Shown here: piece by piece, positions 1 to 8,918 of the stretch
Layout of the letters: every line of letters starts with the position of its first letter
Numbering within the stretch: the first letter of the stretch is position 1
Origin: Hyphomicrobiales bacterium
GTDB taxonomy: Bacteria; Pseudomonadota; Alphaproteobacteria; Rhizobiales; Xanthobacteraceae
Direction of reading: 5' to 3'
DNA length: 64,000 nucleotides
Assembly (NCBI GenBank): GCA_017305555.1
Contig: JAFKKM010000025.1
Location: forward strand, 44,134-108,133
Position numbers and translations under genes: made by a program
Notes under the pieces: generated by a model
Told to the model about the DNA's origin: nothing
Database searches by the model: none
The model's input: the letters and a program-made list of their open reading frames with translations, nothing else

Positions 1-663
1 GGTGGCCGTCCGGTTTACGAAGTGCGCAAGGCCATGGGCGCGCAGCTCGCCCGCGAAAGCCACGTCCCCGCCGACGTCGTGGTCCCGGTACCGGATTCCG
101 GCGTCCCCGCCGCGCTCGGCTACAGCCGTGCCGCTGGTATCCCCTACGAACTCGGCATCATCCGCAATCACTATGTCGGCCGCACCTTCATTCAGCCGAC
201 GCAGAGCGTGCGCGAACTCGGCGTGCGTATGAAGCATTCCGCCAACCGCGCGGCCATCGAAGGCAAGCGCATCGTGCTGATCGACGACAGCCTGGTGCGC
301 GGCACCACCTCGAAGAAGATCGTCAAGATGATGCGCGATGCCGGAGCTCGCGAAGTGCATTTCCGCATCGCCTCGCCGCCGATCACTCACCCGGACTATT
401 ACGGCATCGATACGCCGGATCGCGCCGGCCTTCTCGCGGCGACGCATACGCTGGAAGAAATGCGCGATATCATCGGCGCGGACTCGCTGGCCTTCCTCTC
501 GGTCGACGGCATCTATCGCGCCATGGGTGAGCCCGGTCGCGATCCGGCCCAGCCCAAGTTCACCGATCACTGCTTCACCGGCGAGTATCCGACACCGCTG
601 ACCGACCTGAATCAAACCGAGACGCAACCGCGGCAATTGTCGCTGCTGGCGGAAGCGAGCTGA
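1..663 (+). CDS. purF: Amidophosphoribosyltransferase PurF, C-terminal part (5' truncated by window edge)
   Basis: First committed enzyme of de novo purine synthesis, making phosphoribosylamine from PRPP and glutamine in the cytoplasm. The frame is open from base 1, so only about 220 of the usual roughly 500 residues are present. This is the phosphoribosyltransferase domain; the N-terminal Ntn glutaminase domain lies outside. The PRPP loop IVLIDDSLVRGTTSKK (about nt 270-315) and the preceding PVPDSGVPAALGY segment are diagnostic. The tail PRQLSLLAEAS ends at TGA 661-663. Downstream genes on the other strand are convergent. Identification is secure. Confidence 0.96.
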   Translation, partial: GGRPVYEVRKAMGAQLARESHVPADVVVPVPDSGVPAALGYSRAAGIPYELGIIRNHYVGRTFIQPTQSVRELGVRMKHSANRAAIEGKRIVLIDDSLVRGTTSKKIVKMMRDAGAREVHFRIASPPITHPDYYGIDTPDRAGLLAATHTLEEMRDIIGADSLAFLSVDGIYRAMGEPGRDPAQPKFTDHCFTGEYPTPLTDLNQTETQPRQLSLLAEAS

Positions 664-692
664 TCGGGCTGGCGATCATCTAACTCCGCCGG

Positions 693-1328
693 CTACGGTG
701 TAACTTCCCGCATTTGACGCGCCAGCCATATGGTATGGCCACCGCACGCCGCATCGTTAGCGACGTGATCAATGACGTCAAAACCATGCGCTGTAAGCAA
801 GCGCCGGTAGTCCTCGGGATCGAGGCTCGCGTGGTACAGCGCCTCTCCCTGATACGAGCCGATCGCCTCTCCGGCTCGCGGGCCACTCGTGAACATCAAC
901 GCGCCGCCATTCGCTATGTGCGCAGCAAAGACCGCAAACATCGCGCTTTGCTCGTCTTGCGTGAGATGGAAGAAGCTATCCCACGCCAGAATTCCGTTGA
1001 AGCGACGGCCAAGATCGAGCCGGCGCATATCGGCAACGCTCCATGATTGCGCTGGAAAACGTTCCCGGCACAGCGCGACCATTGTCTTCGACGAGTCGAC
1101 GCCAGTGACATCGTATCCTGCTTCGATGAAATAGCGTGCGATCGGTTCACCCGATCCGCATCCGATATCCAGAACGGAAGCGCCCGCGCCGACAGCCGCG
1201 CGAAAGCGATCGAGCCAGCCGCGCTCGAACAGGTTCTTGCCGCGCTCACGATCGAACGCGCGTGCGTGCCGTTCGTAGATATCCACGATCTGCGCCGACG
1301 CATCGTGTGCTGATGTGGCTTTGGTCAA
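693..1328 (-). CDS. Class I SAM-dependent methyltransferase
   Basis: A 211-residue soluble protein with a Rossmann-type SAM site: motif I VLDIGCGSGEP at residues 52-62, then the acidic strand-2 end TGVDSS and motif post-I SVADMRRLDL. The length is normal for small UbiE/Methyltransf_11/25 enzymes. The substrate cannot be read from the sequence. Its ATG overlaps the stop of the upstream acetyltransferase gene by 4 nt (ATGA), so the two are translationally coupled and probably act in one small modification operon. The C-terminal segment CGGHTIWLARQ is typical of the DUF-like tail of stand-alone methyltransferases in rhizobia. Confidence 0.85.
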   Translation of the reverse strand: MTKATSAHDASAQIVDIYERHARAFDRERGKNLFERGWLDRFRAAVGAGASVLDIGCGSGEPIARYFIEAGYDVTGVDSSKTMVALCRERFPAQSWSVADMRRLDLGRRFNGILAWDSFFHLTQDEQSAMFAVFAAHIANGGALMFTSGPRAGEAIGSYQGEALYHASLDPEDYRRLLTAHGFDVIDHVANDAACGGHTIWLARQMREVTP

Positions 1329-1855
1329 AGTTGCCTGACCATGAAAATCGCGGCCTCGTCATAGCCTCGCAGCTTCCGCGCCAGCGTAACATTGACAACC
1401 TTTTGCGATGCGACGTTGCGAAAACCATGACGCTCCCAAAAGCCGGCCGAATTGTTCACCGCCACCAACGAGGCGGACGAGAACGCTTCCTTCTGCGCAC
1501 GCGCCAGCAGCAACGCGACCACCAGCGCGGCCGCACCGGTCCCGCGCAATTCCGGCAGCAGCGCAACGTCGTGGATGTAATAGGTTTCCGGTTGAGGCGG
1601 CAGTTCGCTAAGCCGGGCATTCAGCGCCGGCGGATCATAGGCGCGCCAGGGATGGCTGACGGCGTAGCCGAGGATGTCGTCGCCTGAACTGAAAGCAAGA
1701 CACCCCGCAGGGTAAAGCTGCAACCGCTCGGCGAACACGGCTGGATCTTCCGGAAATGCCGGGTGGACCCGGTCTGCCACCGCCAGCACGCCCGGCAGGT
1801 CGGCGGCAGTCATCGGCCGCCATTGCCCTTTGGCTTCGAGAGATAATTCAGGCAT
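1325..1855 (-). CDS. GNAT family N-acetyltransferase
   Basis: A 176-residue GNAT protein, presumably acetyl-CoA dependent. The core is visible as the beta-strand YIHDVALLPELRGTG (residues 92-106, the acetyl-CoA pyrophosphate loop with RGTG), followed by helix AAALVVALLLARA. The C-terminal signature NNSAGFWERHGF (134-145) is the usual motif B. It is first in a two-gene unit with the methyltransferase, overlapping by 4 nt. The start is divergent from the SDR gene at 1906 across about 50 bp that must hold both promoters. Substrate unknown. Confidence 0.85.
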   Translation of the reverse strand: MPELSLEAKGQWRPMTAADLPGVLAVADRVHPAFPEDPAVFAERLQLYPAGCLAFSSGDDILGYAVSHPWRAYDPPALNARLSELPPQPETYYIHDVALLPELRGTGAAALVVALLLARAQKEAFSSASLVAVNNSAGFWERHGFRNVASQKVVNVTLARKLRGYDEAAIFMVRQL

Positions 1856-1905
1856 AACGCGCCGAACTCCTTATCCCTCTGGTCCTAGCACAAAGCGCCC
1901 TTTCC

Positions 1906-2661
1906 ATGACAAAGCCCCTCGCCTCCCGTCTCGCCCTCGTCACCGGCGCCTCGCGCGGTATCGGATACGCGACCGCATTGGGGCTGGCCAAAGCTGGCGC
2001 ACATATCATCGCGGTCGCCCGCACCCAGGGCGGGCTCGAGGAGCTTGACGACGCGATCCGGGCCATCGGCGGCAGCGCGACGTTGGTGCCACTTAACATG
2101 ACGGATTCCGACGGCATCGCCCGGCTCGGCGCGGCGTTGCATGAACGTCACGGCAAGCTCGATATTCTGGTTGGTAACGCCGGCATTGCCGGGCCGTCGT
2201 CGCCGCTCGGCCACATCGAACTCAAGCCGTGGAGCGACGTGATCGCAGTGAACGTCACCGCGAACTTCCAGTTGATCCGCTGCATGGAGCCGCTACTGCG
2301 ACAATCCGATGCCGGACGCGCGGTGTTCGTCACTTCGGGCATCGCCAACAAAGCCAATGCCTATCTCGGCCCTTACGCCGCTTCCAAGGCGGCGCTGGAT
2401 GCGCTGGTGAGGGTCTGGGCTGCCGAGACCGCCATCACCCCGATCAAGGTGAACCTGTTCAGCCCTGGCCCGATCCGGACCCGGATGCTCGCGCAGGTGT
2501 TTCCCGGCGAAGACCCGATGACGTTGGACACCGCCGAACAGGTCGCGGAATTCATCGTGCCGATGTGCGCGCCGGATTGGACCGAAAGCGGTAAGCTCTA
2601 TCACTACCCCTCGCGCGCGCTGATGGCATTTCGCGACCCTCTGGTCGCGGCTTCCGACTGA
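1906..2661 (+). CDS. SDR family NAD(P)-dependent oxidoreductase
   Basis: A 251-residue classical short-chain dehydrogenase. It has the cofactor motif TGASRGIG (13-20), the NAG motif (91-93), Ser144 and the catalytic YAASK with Tyr157 and Lys161. An arginine after the second beta strand (VART) suggests NADP preference; this is inference. The substrate is unknown. SDRs of this type are commonly found next to purF in Bradyrhizobiaceae, consistent with the position here, but no functional link to purine synthesis is known to me. Start ATG 1906 follows a divergent promoter region. Confidence 0.9.
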   Translation: MTKPLASRLALVTGASRGIGYATALGLAKAGAHIIAVARTQGGLEELDDAIRAIGGSATLVPLNMTDSDGIARLGAALHERHGKLDILVGNAGIAGPSSPLGHIELKPWSDVIAVNVTANFQLIRCMEPLLRQSDAGRAVFVTSGIANKANAYLGPYAASKAALDALVRVWAAETAITPIKVNLFSPGPIRTRMLAQVFPGEDPMTLDTAEQVAEFIVPMCAPDWTESGKLYHYPSRALMAFRDPLVAASD

Positions 2662-2763
2662 ATCCAACGCGACCTGATCGGGATATCTTGCCGCCATCCC
2701 GCGCTGTCGTCAGAATGCGGCACTCCGTCATGCCGTTTGCCGGATCGGGAAAGGAATGCGCCC

Positions 2764-3123
2764 ATGCGTCGCCTGCTTGCTGTCGTGACCGCCCTCGCTT
2801 TCACCGGCATCGCCGGTCCCTCGTTCGCCGCCGACGTGTCCGGCACCTGGCTGCGCGACACCGGCGCCTCCAAAATCAAATTCAGCAAATGCGGCGGAGC
2901 GATCTGCGGCCATATCGTTTGGCTGAAGCCAGGCGCGGACCCCAAGGCCAAGGTCGGCCAACGTGTGTTCTTCGACATGAAGCCCAGCGGCGAGAACACC
3001 TGGAACGGCAGCGCCTTTAACCCGGAAGACGGCAAGACCTACACCGGCAAAATGACGCTGAGCGGTAATACCCTCACCACCGCCGGCTGCGTCATGAGCG
3101 TGATCTGCAAATCGACGACGTGA
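2764..3123 (+). CDS. Small secreted DUF2147 protein with C-terminus cut by TGA
   Basis: A DUF2147 family secreted protein of 119 residues with a signal peptide (MRRLLAVVTALAFTGIAG, cleavage near SFAADV). The start is ATG 2764, preceded by GGAAAGGA at 2748-2755; an upstream TTG at 2737 is less likely. The domain shows SGTWLRD, KCGGAICGHIVWL and the late GCVMSVICKS. The family normally ends CxSQTWTRV. Here the Trp position is TGA (3121-3123), and the next in-frame codons read S-R-A-N then TGA at 3136-3138. The protein therefore looks five or six residues short. A paralogue with an intact end is at 62451. Function of DUF2147 is not established. Confidence 0.8.
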   Translation: MRRLLAVVTALAFTGIAGPSFAADVSGTWLRDTGASKIKFSKCGGAICGHIVWLKPGADPKAKVGQRVFFDMKPSGENTWNGSAFNPEDGKTYTGKMTLSGNTLTTAGCVMSVICKSTT

Positions 3124-3384
3124 TCCCGCGCCAACTGAACGTGGACTTGTAGACCTGTTGATCTCCGCCACGGCCGAGCCGGTCATGGCGACTTTTCGCC
3201 GCTTCCGACGGCCGCGCCGTGCATTTCCGGAATGGACGCCGGTTCCCGGTTGTGGTGTGATGCAGCCGCTTACCGCTCGTCACCGACACGCAAGATGCCG
3301 GGCCAGCGCGGAAGCTAGTCAATCACCAGGATGCCGGGAAAGACCGCACAAGACGGCGTGCCCGGAGGAAACCAAGGAGAGACC

Positions 3385-4611
3385 ATGCGGACAATCGTTA
3401 CGCGTTGCGGAGCTGTGGCCATCATGCTGGCCGCTCTCAGCGCCACAACTTCAGCCATCGCCCAGGACAAGACCGTCAAGATCGGCGTGCTCAACGACAT
3501 GTCGAGCCTTTACGCCGACATCGGCGGACCGAATTCAGTCGTGGCAGCGAAGATGGCGGTGGAAGATTCCGGTCTGCTCTCGAAGGGCTGGAAAATCGAT
3601 GTCCTCGCCGGCGATCATCAGAACAAGCCCGACGTCGGCGTCAACGTCGCACGGCAATGGATCGACGTCGACAAGGTCGACATGATCACCGACACGCCGA
3701 ATTCCGGCGTCGCGCTCGCCGTCAGCAATCTGGTGCGCGAGAAGAACATCATCATGCTCAACTCCGGTGCGGCGACCGCCGACCTGACCGGCAAGGCCTG
3801 CTCACCCAACACGCTCTCGTTTACTTACGACACCTACATGCTGGCGAACGGCACCAGCAAGGCGCTGACCAAGGCAGGCGGCGATACGTGGTTCTTCCTG
3901 ACGGCGGATTATGCGTTTGGTCATGCGATGGAGCGCGACGCTACGGCGGTGATCACCGCGAACGGCGGCAAGGTGCTCGGCGGCGTGAAGCATCCGATCA
4001 ACACCGCCGACTTCTCGTCGTTCCTGTTGCAGGCGCAAGCCTCGAAGGCCAAGGTTATCGGCCTCGCCAATGCCGGCGGCGACACGACCAACGCCATCAA
4101 GCAGGCCGCGGAGTTCGGCATCGTCTCCGGTGGACAGAAGCTCGCCGCGCTGCTGCTGTTCATCAACGACGTCCATGCGCTCGGTCTGAAGACGGCTCAT
4201 GGCCTGAACTTTACTGAATCCTTCTATTGGGACCTGAACGACAAGACCCGTGCGTGGTCGAAGCGATTTTCTGAGAAAGCCTCGAAGAACGCACGCCCCT
4301 CGATGACCCAGGCCGGCGTCTACGCGGCAGTCCGGCACTATCTCAAGGTACTGGAAGCGATGGGCGGCAATCCGCACGACGGCGCCAAGGTCGTCGCCAA
4401 AATGAAGGCGACCGTCGCCGAGGACGATCTGTTCGGCAAGAGCGAAATTCGCGCCGATGGCCGCCGCATGGTCCCGGCCTATCTCTTCGAGGTGAAGAAG
4501 CCGGAAGAATCGAAGGGGCCGTGGGATTACTACAAGCTGATCGCAACGCTCGACCCGAAGGACGTCGCGGTGCCGCTCGACAAGAATCCGTGCCCGCTCT
4601 TGAAGAAGTAA
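3385..4611 (+). CDS. Branched-chain amino-acid type ABC transporter substrate-binding protein (orphan)
   Basis: Periplasmic type I binding protein (Peripla_BP_6/LivJ-like), 408 residues, with a signal peptide ending near ATTSAIAQD. Start ATG 3385 follows AAGGAGAG; a longer in-frame opening lacks a signal peptide. The body (KIGVLNDMSSLYADIGG, DHQNKPDVGVN) is closely similar along its whole length to the binding protein at 19102-20328, down to the C-terminal CPLLKK. No permease or ATPase genes adjoin it, so it may work with the Liv transporter encoded at 17.2-21.9 kb (inference). A strong hairpin terminator follows at 4638. Confidence 0.92.
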   Translation: MRTIVTRCGAVAIMLAALSATTSAIAQDKTVKIGVLNDMSSLYADIGGPNSVVAAKMAVEDSGLLSKGWKIDVLAGDHQNKPDVGVNVARQWIDVDKVDMITDTPNSGVALAVSNLVREKNIIMLNSGAATADLTGKACSPNTLSFTYDTYMLANGTSKALTKAGGDTWFFLTADYAFGHAMERDATAVITANGGKVLGGVKHPINTADFSSFLLQAQASKAKVIGLANAGGDTTNAIKQAAEFGIVSGGQKLAALLLFINDVHALGLKTAHGLNFTESFYWDLNDKTRAWSKRFSEKASKNARPSMTQAGVYAAVRHYLKVLEAMGGNPHDGAKVVAKMKATVAEDDLFGKSEIRADGRRMVPAYLFEVKKPEESKGPWDYYKLIATLDPKDVAVPLDKNPCPLLKK

Positions 4612-4637
4612 GCGGAACAACGTCTCATCATATCTCG

Positions 4638-4668
4638 CGAGCGGCTGACATCAGCCGCTCGCTTTTTT
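4638..4668 (+). terminator. Rho-independent terminator after the orphan binding-protein gene
   Basis: Perfect 11-bp stem CGAGCGGCTGA / TCAGCCGCTCG (4638-4648 with 4651-4661) followed directly by a run of six T (4663-4668). It is oriented for the + strand transcript. The convergent der gene ends at 4667, inside the T run. The minus-strand reading of this hairpin has no T run, so it serves mainly the binding-protein gene. Confidence 0.9.
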
Positions 4669-6037
4669 ATGATGGACGCTTGCGCTTGTGCGCGAACGGG
4701 TTTGCCTTCTCACGCAGCGTGATGCGGATCGGCGTCCCTGGCAGTTCGAAGTTCTCGCGAATGCTGTTGATCAAGTAACGCAGATAGGATTCCGGCACCG
4801 CGTCGGCGCGTGAACAGAACAGCACGAAGCTCGGCGGCCGCCCCTTGGTCTGGGTAATGTAGTTGAGCTTCAGCCGGCGGCCCGATACCGCGGGCGGCGG
4901 ATTGGCGGCGACAGCCTGCTCGAACCAGCGGTTCAGCGCGCTGGTGGAGACGCGCCGATTCCACACCGCGTAGGCATCCTCGATACCCTTCATCAGGCGG
5001 TCGATGCCCTCGCCCATCAGGCCGGAAACGGCGACGATCGGCACACCCCTTACTTGCGGCAACCAGTGATCGACTTCGGCACGCAACGCGCCGACCTGAT
5101 TGCCGCGCGACCCCATCAAGTCCCATTTGTTGACGGCGATCACCAGCGCGCGCCCTTCGCGCTCGATCAGGTCGGCGATGCGCAGATCCTGCTCTTCGAA
5201 CTTGGTCTGCGCATCGAGCATCAGCACCACGACTTCCGCGAAACGCACCGCGCGCAACGCGTCGGCTACCGACAGCTTTTCAAGTTTCTCCTCGATGCGC
5301 GAACGACGACGCAGTCCCGCGGTATCGAACACACGGAACGGCCGTCCCTTGAAGTCAATCTCGACCGAAATGGAATCGCGCGTGGTGCCGGCTTCGGGGC
5401 TGGTGAGCAACCGCTCCTCACCCAGCAACTGATTGATCATCGTCGATTTTCCGGCATTGGGCCGACCGACGATGGCGACACGGATGGGACGCGATCCGTC
5501 ATCGTTCTCGTCAGCGTCCGCCTCGTCATCCTCGTCGGCGGGCTCTGGCATCAGATCGCGCAGCGCGTCGTACAGTTCGCCCATGCCCTCGCCATGCTCG
5601 GCGGAAATCTGGATCGGATCGCCGAGCCCGAGCGCGTAGGATTCCATGGCGCCAATTTCGCCATGCTTGCCTTCGCTCTTGTTGGCTAACAGCAAGACCG
5701 GCTTGTCGGCGCGGCGGGCAAAATCGGCGAACGAGCGATCGGTCGGCGTCAGGCCGATCCGCGCATCGATCACGAAGAATAATGCGTCGGCCGCGGCAAT
5801 CGCGGCTTCGGTCTGCTCCTGCATCCGCGCCGTCAGCGAGCCGCGCGCGCCTTCGTCAAGGCCCGCGGTATCGATGATGGTGAATTCAAGATCGCCGAGA
5901 CGCGCCTGCCCCTCGCGACGATCGCGCGTAACGCCGGGCTGATCGTCGACCAATGCCAGCTTCTGTCCGACCAGACGGTTGAACAGCGTCGACTTGCCGA
6001 CATTGGGCCGGCCGATGATCGCGAAGGTGAAAGACAT
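4667..6037 (-). CDS. der: Ribosome-assembly GTPase Der (EngA)
   Basis: A 456-residue double GTPase required for 50S subunit maturation. Both G domains are complete: G1 GRPNVGKST (residues 8-16) with NKSE and DTAGLDEG, and a second G1 GRPNAGKST with DTAGLRRR and NKWD. They are joined by an acidic linker ([16 protein letters not shown]). The C-terminal KH-like domain ends with [19 protein letters not shown], the standard Der tail. Length is normal. It lies downstream of the lipoprotein and YfgM-like genes on the same strand. Confidence 0.97.
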   Translation of the reverse strand: MSFTFAIIGRPNVGKSTLFNRLVGQKLALVDDQPGVTRDRREGQARLGDLEFTIIDTAGLDEGARGSLTARMQEQTEAAIAAADALFFVIDARIGLTPTDRSFADFARRADKPVLLLANKSEGKHGEIGAMESYALGLGDPIQISAEHGEGMGELYDALRDLMPEPADEDDEADADENDDGSRPIRVAIVGRPNAGKSTMINQLLGEERLLTSPEAGTTRDSISVEIDFKGRPFRVFDTAGLRRRSRIEEKLEKLSVADALRAVRFAEVVVLMLDAQTKFEEQDLRIADLIEREGRALVIAVNKWDLMGSRGNQVGALRAEVDHWLPQVRGVPIVAVSGLMGEGIDRLMKGIEDAYAVWNRRVSTSALNRWFEQAVAANPPPAVSGRRLKLNYITQTKGRPPSFVLFCSRADAVPESYLRYLINSIRENFELPGTPIRITLREKANPFAHKRKRPS

Positions 6038-6105
6038 CGTCGATCCGTTCGCCCACCGGCGATGTTATGTCAATGCGCGGAGCCGAACCAAAAGTCCGGA
6101 TTGGA

Positions 6106-6669
6106 TTACTGACGCTGGAAACTGCCGCTCGGCAATGGCGCTGGGAACGAGCCGCCCGATGCAGCCGGCGGCGCGGCTTGTGGCTGGGCCTGAGGCGCGG
6201 ACGTTTCGGGATCGGGCGGCGGCACTGTGGTGCTGCGATGACGGACGATCCGCTTGGCCGGCTTCTTCGGCGCGGGCGCCGTTGTCGTCTCTTGCTGCTC
6301 CGGTGCGGCCGCGTTTTCACGCGCCGGTGTGCGCGCGCGCGGATGCGCCGCGCGCGAGTGCGCCGATGCGCGCGGCTTCGGAGGCTCGGCGGCGGGCGGC
6401 GGCGCGGCTTCCACGGGAGCCGCCTGTTGCTGCTGAAGCTGCTGCCGATCGACGTTGTCCTTGTAGAGTTCTTTCGGCACGCCTTGTTCGAGGCCGGGAA
6501 CGCCTTCGGGGAAAACCGGCTCGCGGTTTCCCGGCAGCTTCTTCTTGGTGTCGAATACGTCGAACATATCGGTAGGATCGAAGCTGCTCGAGCTGCATCC
6601 GGCCAGCACGCCCGATACGGCGATCAGGACGGCGACAGCGATCAGGCGATGTGAGCGGCGCGTAGCCAT
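6106..6669 (-). CDS. Pro/Ala/Gln-rich putative lipoprotein
   Basis: A 187-residue protein with a short signal and lipobox VLAGC (Cys25), so probably a lipoprotein anchored by its N-terminus. The mature chain starts with SSSSFDPTDMFDVFDTKKKLPG and continues as low-complexity Pro, Ala, Gln and Arg-rich sequence to the end. No catalytic domain is visible. It sits between the YfgM-like membrane protein gene and der, the slot where many proteobacteria carry bamB. It is not a beta-propeller and is far too short to be BamB. A role in envelope assembly is only a guess from context. Confidence 0.7.
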   Translation of the reverse strand: MATRRSHRLIAVAVLIAVSGVLAGCSSSSFDPTDMFDVFDTKKKLPGNREPVFPEGVPGLEQGVPKELYKDNVDRQQLQQQQAAPVEAAPPPAAEPPKPRASAHSRAAHPRARTPARENAAAPEQQETTTAPAPKKPAKRIVRHRSTTVPPPDPETSAPQAQPQAAPPAASGGSFPAPLPSGSFQRQ

Positions 6670-6732
6670 AGGGCGTTCTTCACTCTCGTTCGTCAGGACA
6701 CGCCGCGGATGCGGCGTCTCGACAAAATCACT

Positions 6733-7386
6733 TCAGCTTTTGGCGGCGGGCGGCAGCAGCGCCTGCAACGCTTCGGCTCGGTTGCGCAGGCTTGCGGGCG
6801 TCTCACCGTCTTCCGCGATCATATCCAGCCATTTGCGCGTTTCAGCAGCATTCTTGGCGCGCCATGCCGACAACGCCAACAACTCGCGCGCGGTGTGGCG
6901 ATAGATGCTGCCCGCCTTGGCGGATGCATCGAGGCGTTTCACCATGTCGTCGTAGCTGGCGGTATCGACCAGCAGCGCCGCTGCACGTACCGTTGCGAGG
7001 CTGCGTTCGTTGGCGCCGACGCTCGAATCCGCGGCGATGGCGTCGTACAGCTTCACGCCGGCGGCTGCATCGCGCGTGGCGGCTTCGCCAGCGGCGCGCA
7101 ATTGCGCAAGCGCGCGATAACCTGCGGGCGCATCGGCCGCGAGCGCGTTGAAGGCGGCTTCAGCCTCAGCGTGTTTGTTTTCATCGGACAAAGTTGAGGC
7201 TGCATCGAAAGCGGCGCTGGCCTTGTAGGCCTTCTGAGTAGCGAGGTATTCGTAGCCGCGCCAGCCGCCGACGCCGGCGACGATCAGCACCGCCAGCGCG
7301 ACGATATAGACGGAGTATTTATCCCAGATTTTCTTGAGCTGCTCCTTGCGCAGCTCGTCGTCGATTTCGTTAAATATCTCAGACAC
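6733..7386 (-). CDS. YfgM-like tetratricopeptide membrane protein
   Basis: A 217-residue protein with a cytoplasmic N-terminus (MSEIFNEIDDELRKEQ), one membrane segment (about residues 24-43, YSVYIVALAVLIVAGVGGWR) and an Ala-rich helical periplasmic domain of TPR type. This architecture and the N-terminal ExxDELRxEQ pattern are those of the YfgM/TPR_21 family, which associates with the Sec translocon and PpiD in E. coli. It heads the unit lipoprotein-der on the minus strand. Its exact role in this organism is inferred from the family. Confidence 0.85.
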   Translation of the reverse strand: MSEIFNEIDDELRKEQLKKIWDKYSVYIVALAVLIVAGVGGWRGYEYLATQKAYKASAAFDAASTLSDENKHAEAEAAFNALAADAPAGYRALAQLRAAGEAATRDAAAGVKLYDAIAADSSVGANERSLATVRAAALLVDTASYDDMVKRLDASAKAGSIYRHTARELLALSAWRAKNAAETRKWLDMIAEDGETPASLRNRAEALQALLPPAAKS

Positions 7387-7570
7387 TTAAAGAACCCCAT
7401 TGCGGCAGCGCCGCGCGCCCGGGCGGCAAACCGGGCGATTGCCCACAGGTCAGGCGATACCCTAGCGGTATGGCGGCCGCAAGGCAAAGTTGGCGCTTTC
7501 GCGGCGCGCGGAACCGCCATAGGCGCCGCGGGACTCTTGCGGCCATCCCATGGCTAATCCGTGGCGCGGC

Positions 7571-8032
7571 TTATTTCACCGCCAGCAGCTCGACGTCGAA
7601 GATCAGGGTCGCGTTCGGCGGGATGACGCCGCCGGCACCGCGCGCGCCGTAGCCCAGTTCTGGCGGAATGATCAGGGTCCGCTTGCCGCCGACCTTCATG
7701 GTGGAGACGCCCTCGTCCCAACCGGCGATCACCCGGCCCATCCCGATCGGAAATTCGAACGGCTCATTACGATCGACGGAGCTGTCGAACTTCTTGCCCT
7801 TCTTGCCGTCGACATAGAGCCAGCCGGTGTAGTGCATCACGCAGGTCTGGCCGCGCGTCGGCGTCGCGCCGGTGCCGACCTGAGTATCGACGATCTGCAA
7901 ACCCGAAGCTGTGGTCATGGTCTTTCCTTTGGCCTGTGCCAGTGTGGGAGTGGAAGTGCCGCCGGCGACAAGCGCCGCGGTGGCGACAATCGCGAAAGCC
8001 CGGAAGGCCATCGCGGCGAGCGAAAAGCGCAT
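7571..8032 (-). CDS. FKBP-type peptidyl-prolyl cis-trans isomerase, exported
   Basis: A 153-residue protein with a signal peptide (hydrophobic AFAIVATAALVAGG, cleavage near TLAQA) followed by a single FKBP domain. Diagnostic blocks are VMHYTGWLYVDGKK with KFDSS, VIAGWDEGV, and the C-terminal LGYGARGAGGVIPPNATL. It probably assists folding of exported proteins in the periplasm. The gene lies 36 bp downstream of panB on the same strand and is likely cotranscribed with nnrU and panB, with no obvious functional link. Confidence 0.93.
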   Translation of the reverse strand: MRFSLAAMAFRAFAIVATAALVAGGTSTPTLAQAKGKTMTTASGLQIVDTQVGTGATPTRGQTCVMHYTGWLYVDGKKGKKFDSSVDRNEPFEFPIGMGRVIAGWDEGVSTMKVGGKRTLIIPPELGYGARGAGGVIPPNATLIFDVELLAVK

Positions 8033-8068
8033 GTCGTATCCTTTCTTGGTGTCGGCCTCGAGCAGCGC

Positions 8069-8917
8069 TCAGCCCTTCGGCTTGATGCCGTAGACATTCT
8101 CCGGCCCCGGAAACGCGCGGGAGCGCACGTCGTTGGCGTAACCCTGGATGGCCTCTTCGATCATCGGGCCGAGCTTGCCGTAGCGGCGAACGAACTTGGG
8201 CACCCACTCCGACAGGCCGAGCATGTCTTCCAGCACCAGCACCTGACCGTCGCAGGCGGCACTGGCGCCGATGCCGATGGTGGGAATGTCGATGGTCTCG
8301 GTGATGCGGCGCGCGAGCGGCTCGGCGACCGCTTCGACCACGACGGAGAACGCACCCGCCTGCGCCACCGCGCGGGCATCGCTCTGGATCGGGCCGACCA
8401 TGTTCTCGCCGCGTGCAATCGCTTCCGCTTCCGCGCGGCCCTGCGAGCGGAACGAGCCGAGCGCGTTGATCGACTGCGGCGTCAGGCCGATATGCGCCAT
8501 CACCGGAATGCCGCGCTCGGTGAGAAACGCAATCGTCTCCGCCATACGCTCGCCGCCTTCGAGCTTCACGGCGCCGCAATGGGTTTCCTTCAAAACCCGC
8601 GCGGCGGAATGAAACGCCTGTTCTTTCGAAGCCTCGTAGCTGCCGAACGGTAGATCGACCACCACCAGCGACTGCTTCGAGCCACGCATCACCGCATGGC
8701 CTTGCAGGATCATCATCTCCAGCGTCACCGGTAGCGTGGTCTCGAAGCCGTGCATGACGTTGCCGAGCGAGTCGCCGACGAGAATGACATCGCAATAGCG
8801 ATCGACCAGCGCCGCGGTATGCGCGTGATACGAGGTCAGCATCACCACGGGCTCGCCGTTCTTGCGCGCGCGGATATCGGCCGACGTTTTGCGCCGGATG
8901 GTCGATTGAACGGACAT
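8069..8917 (-). CDS. panB: 3-methyl-2-oxobutanoate hydroxymethyltransferase PanB
   Basis: First enzyme of pantothenate synthesis, transferring a hydroxymethyl group from methylene-THF to 2-oxoisovalerate. The 282-residue chain shows the family blocks [37 protein letters not shown] and [14 protein letters not shown] 8917 is preferred over an in-frame GTG at 8941 because it gives the standard N-terminus ([11 protein letters not shown]). The nnrU stop codon ends one base before it, so the two are translationally coupled. panC is not in the window. Confidence 0.96.
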   Translation of the reverse strand: MSVQSTIRRKTSADIRARKNGEPVVMLTSYHAHTAALVDRYCDVILVGDSLGNVMHGFETTLPVTLEMMILQGHAVMRGSKQSLVVVDLPFGSYEASKEQAFHSAARVLKETHCGAVKLEGGERMAETIAFLTERGIPVMAHIGLTPQSINALGSFRSQGRAEAEAIARGENMVGPIQSDARAVAQAGAFSVVVEAVAEPLARRITETIDIPTIGIGASAACDGQVLVLEDMLGLSEWVPKFVRRYGKLGPMIEEAIQGYANDVRSRAFPGPENVYGIKPKG

Positions 8918-8918
8918 A

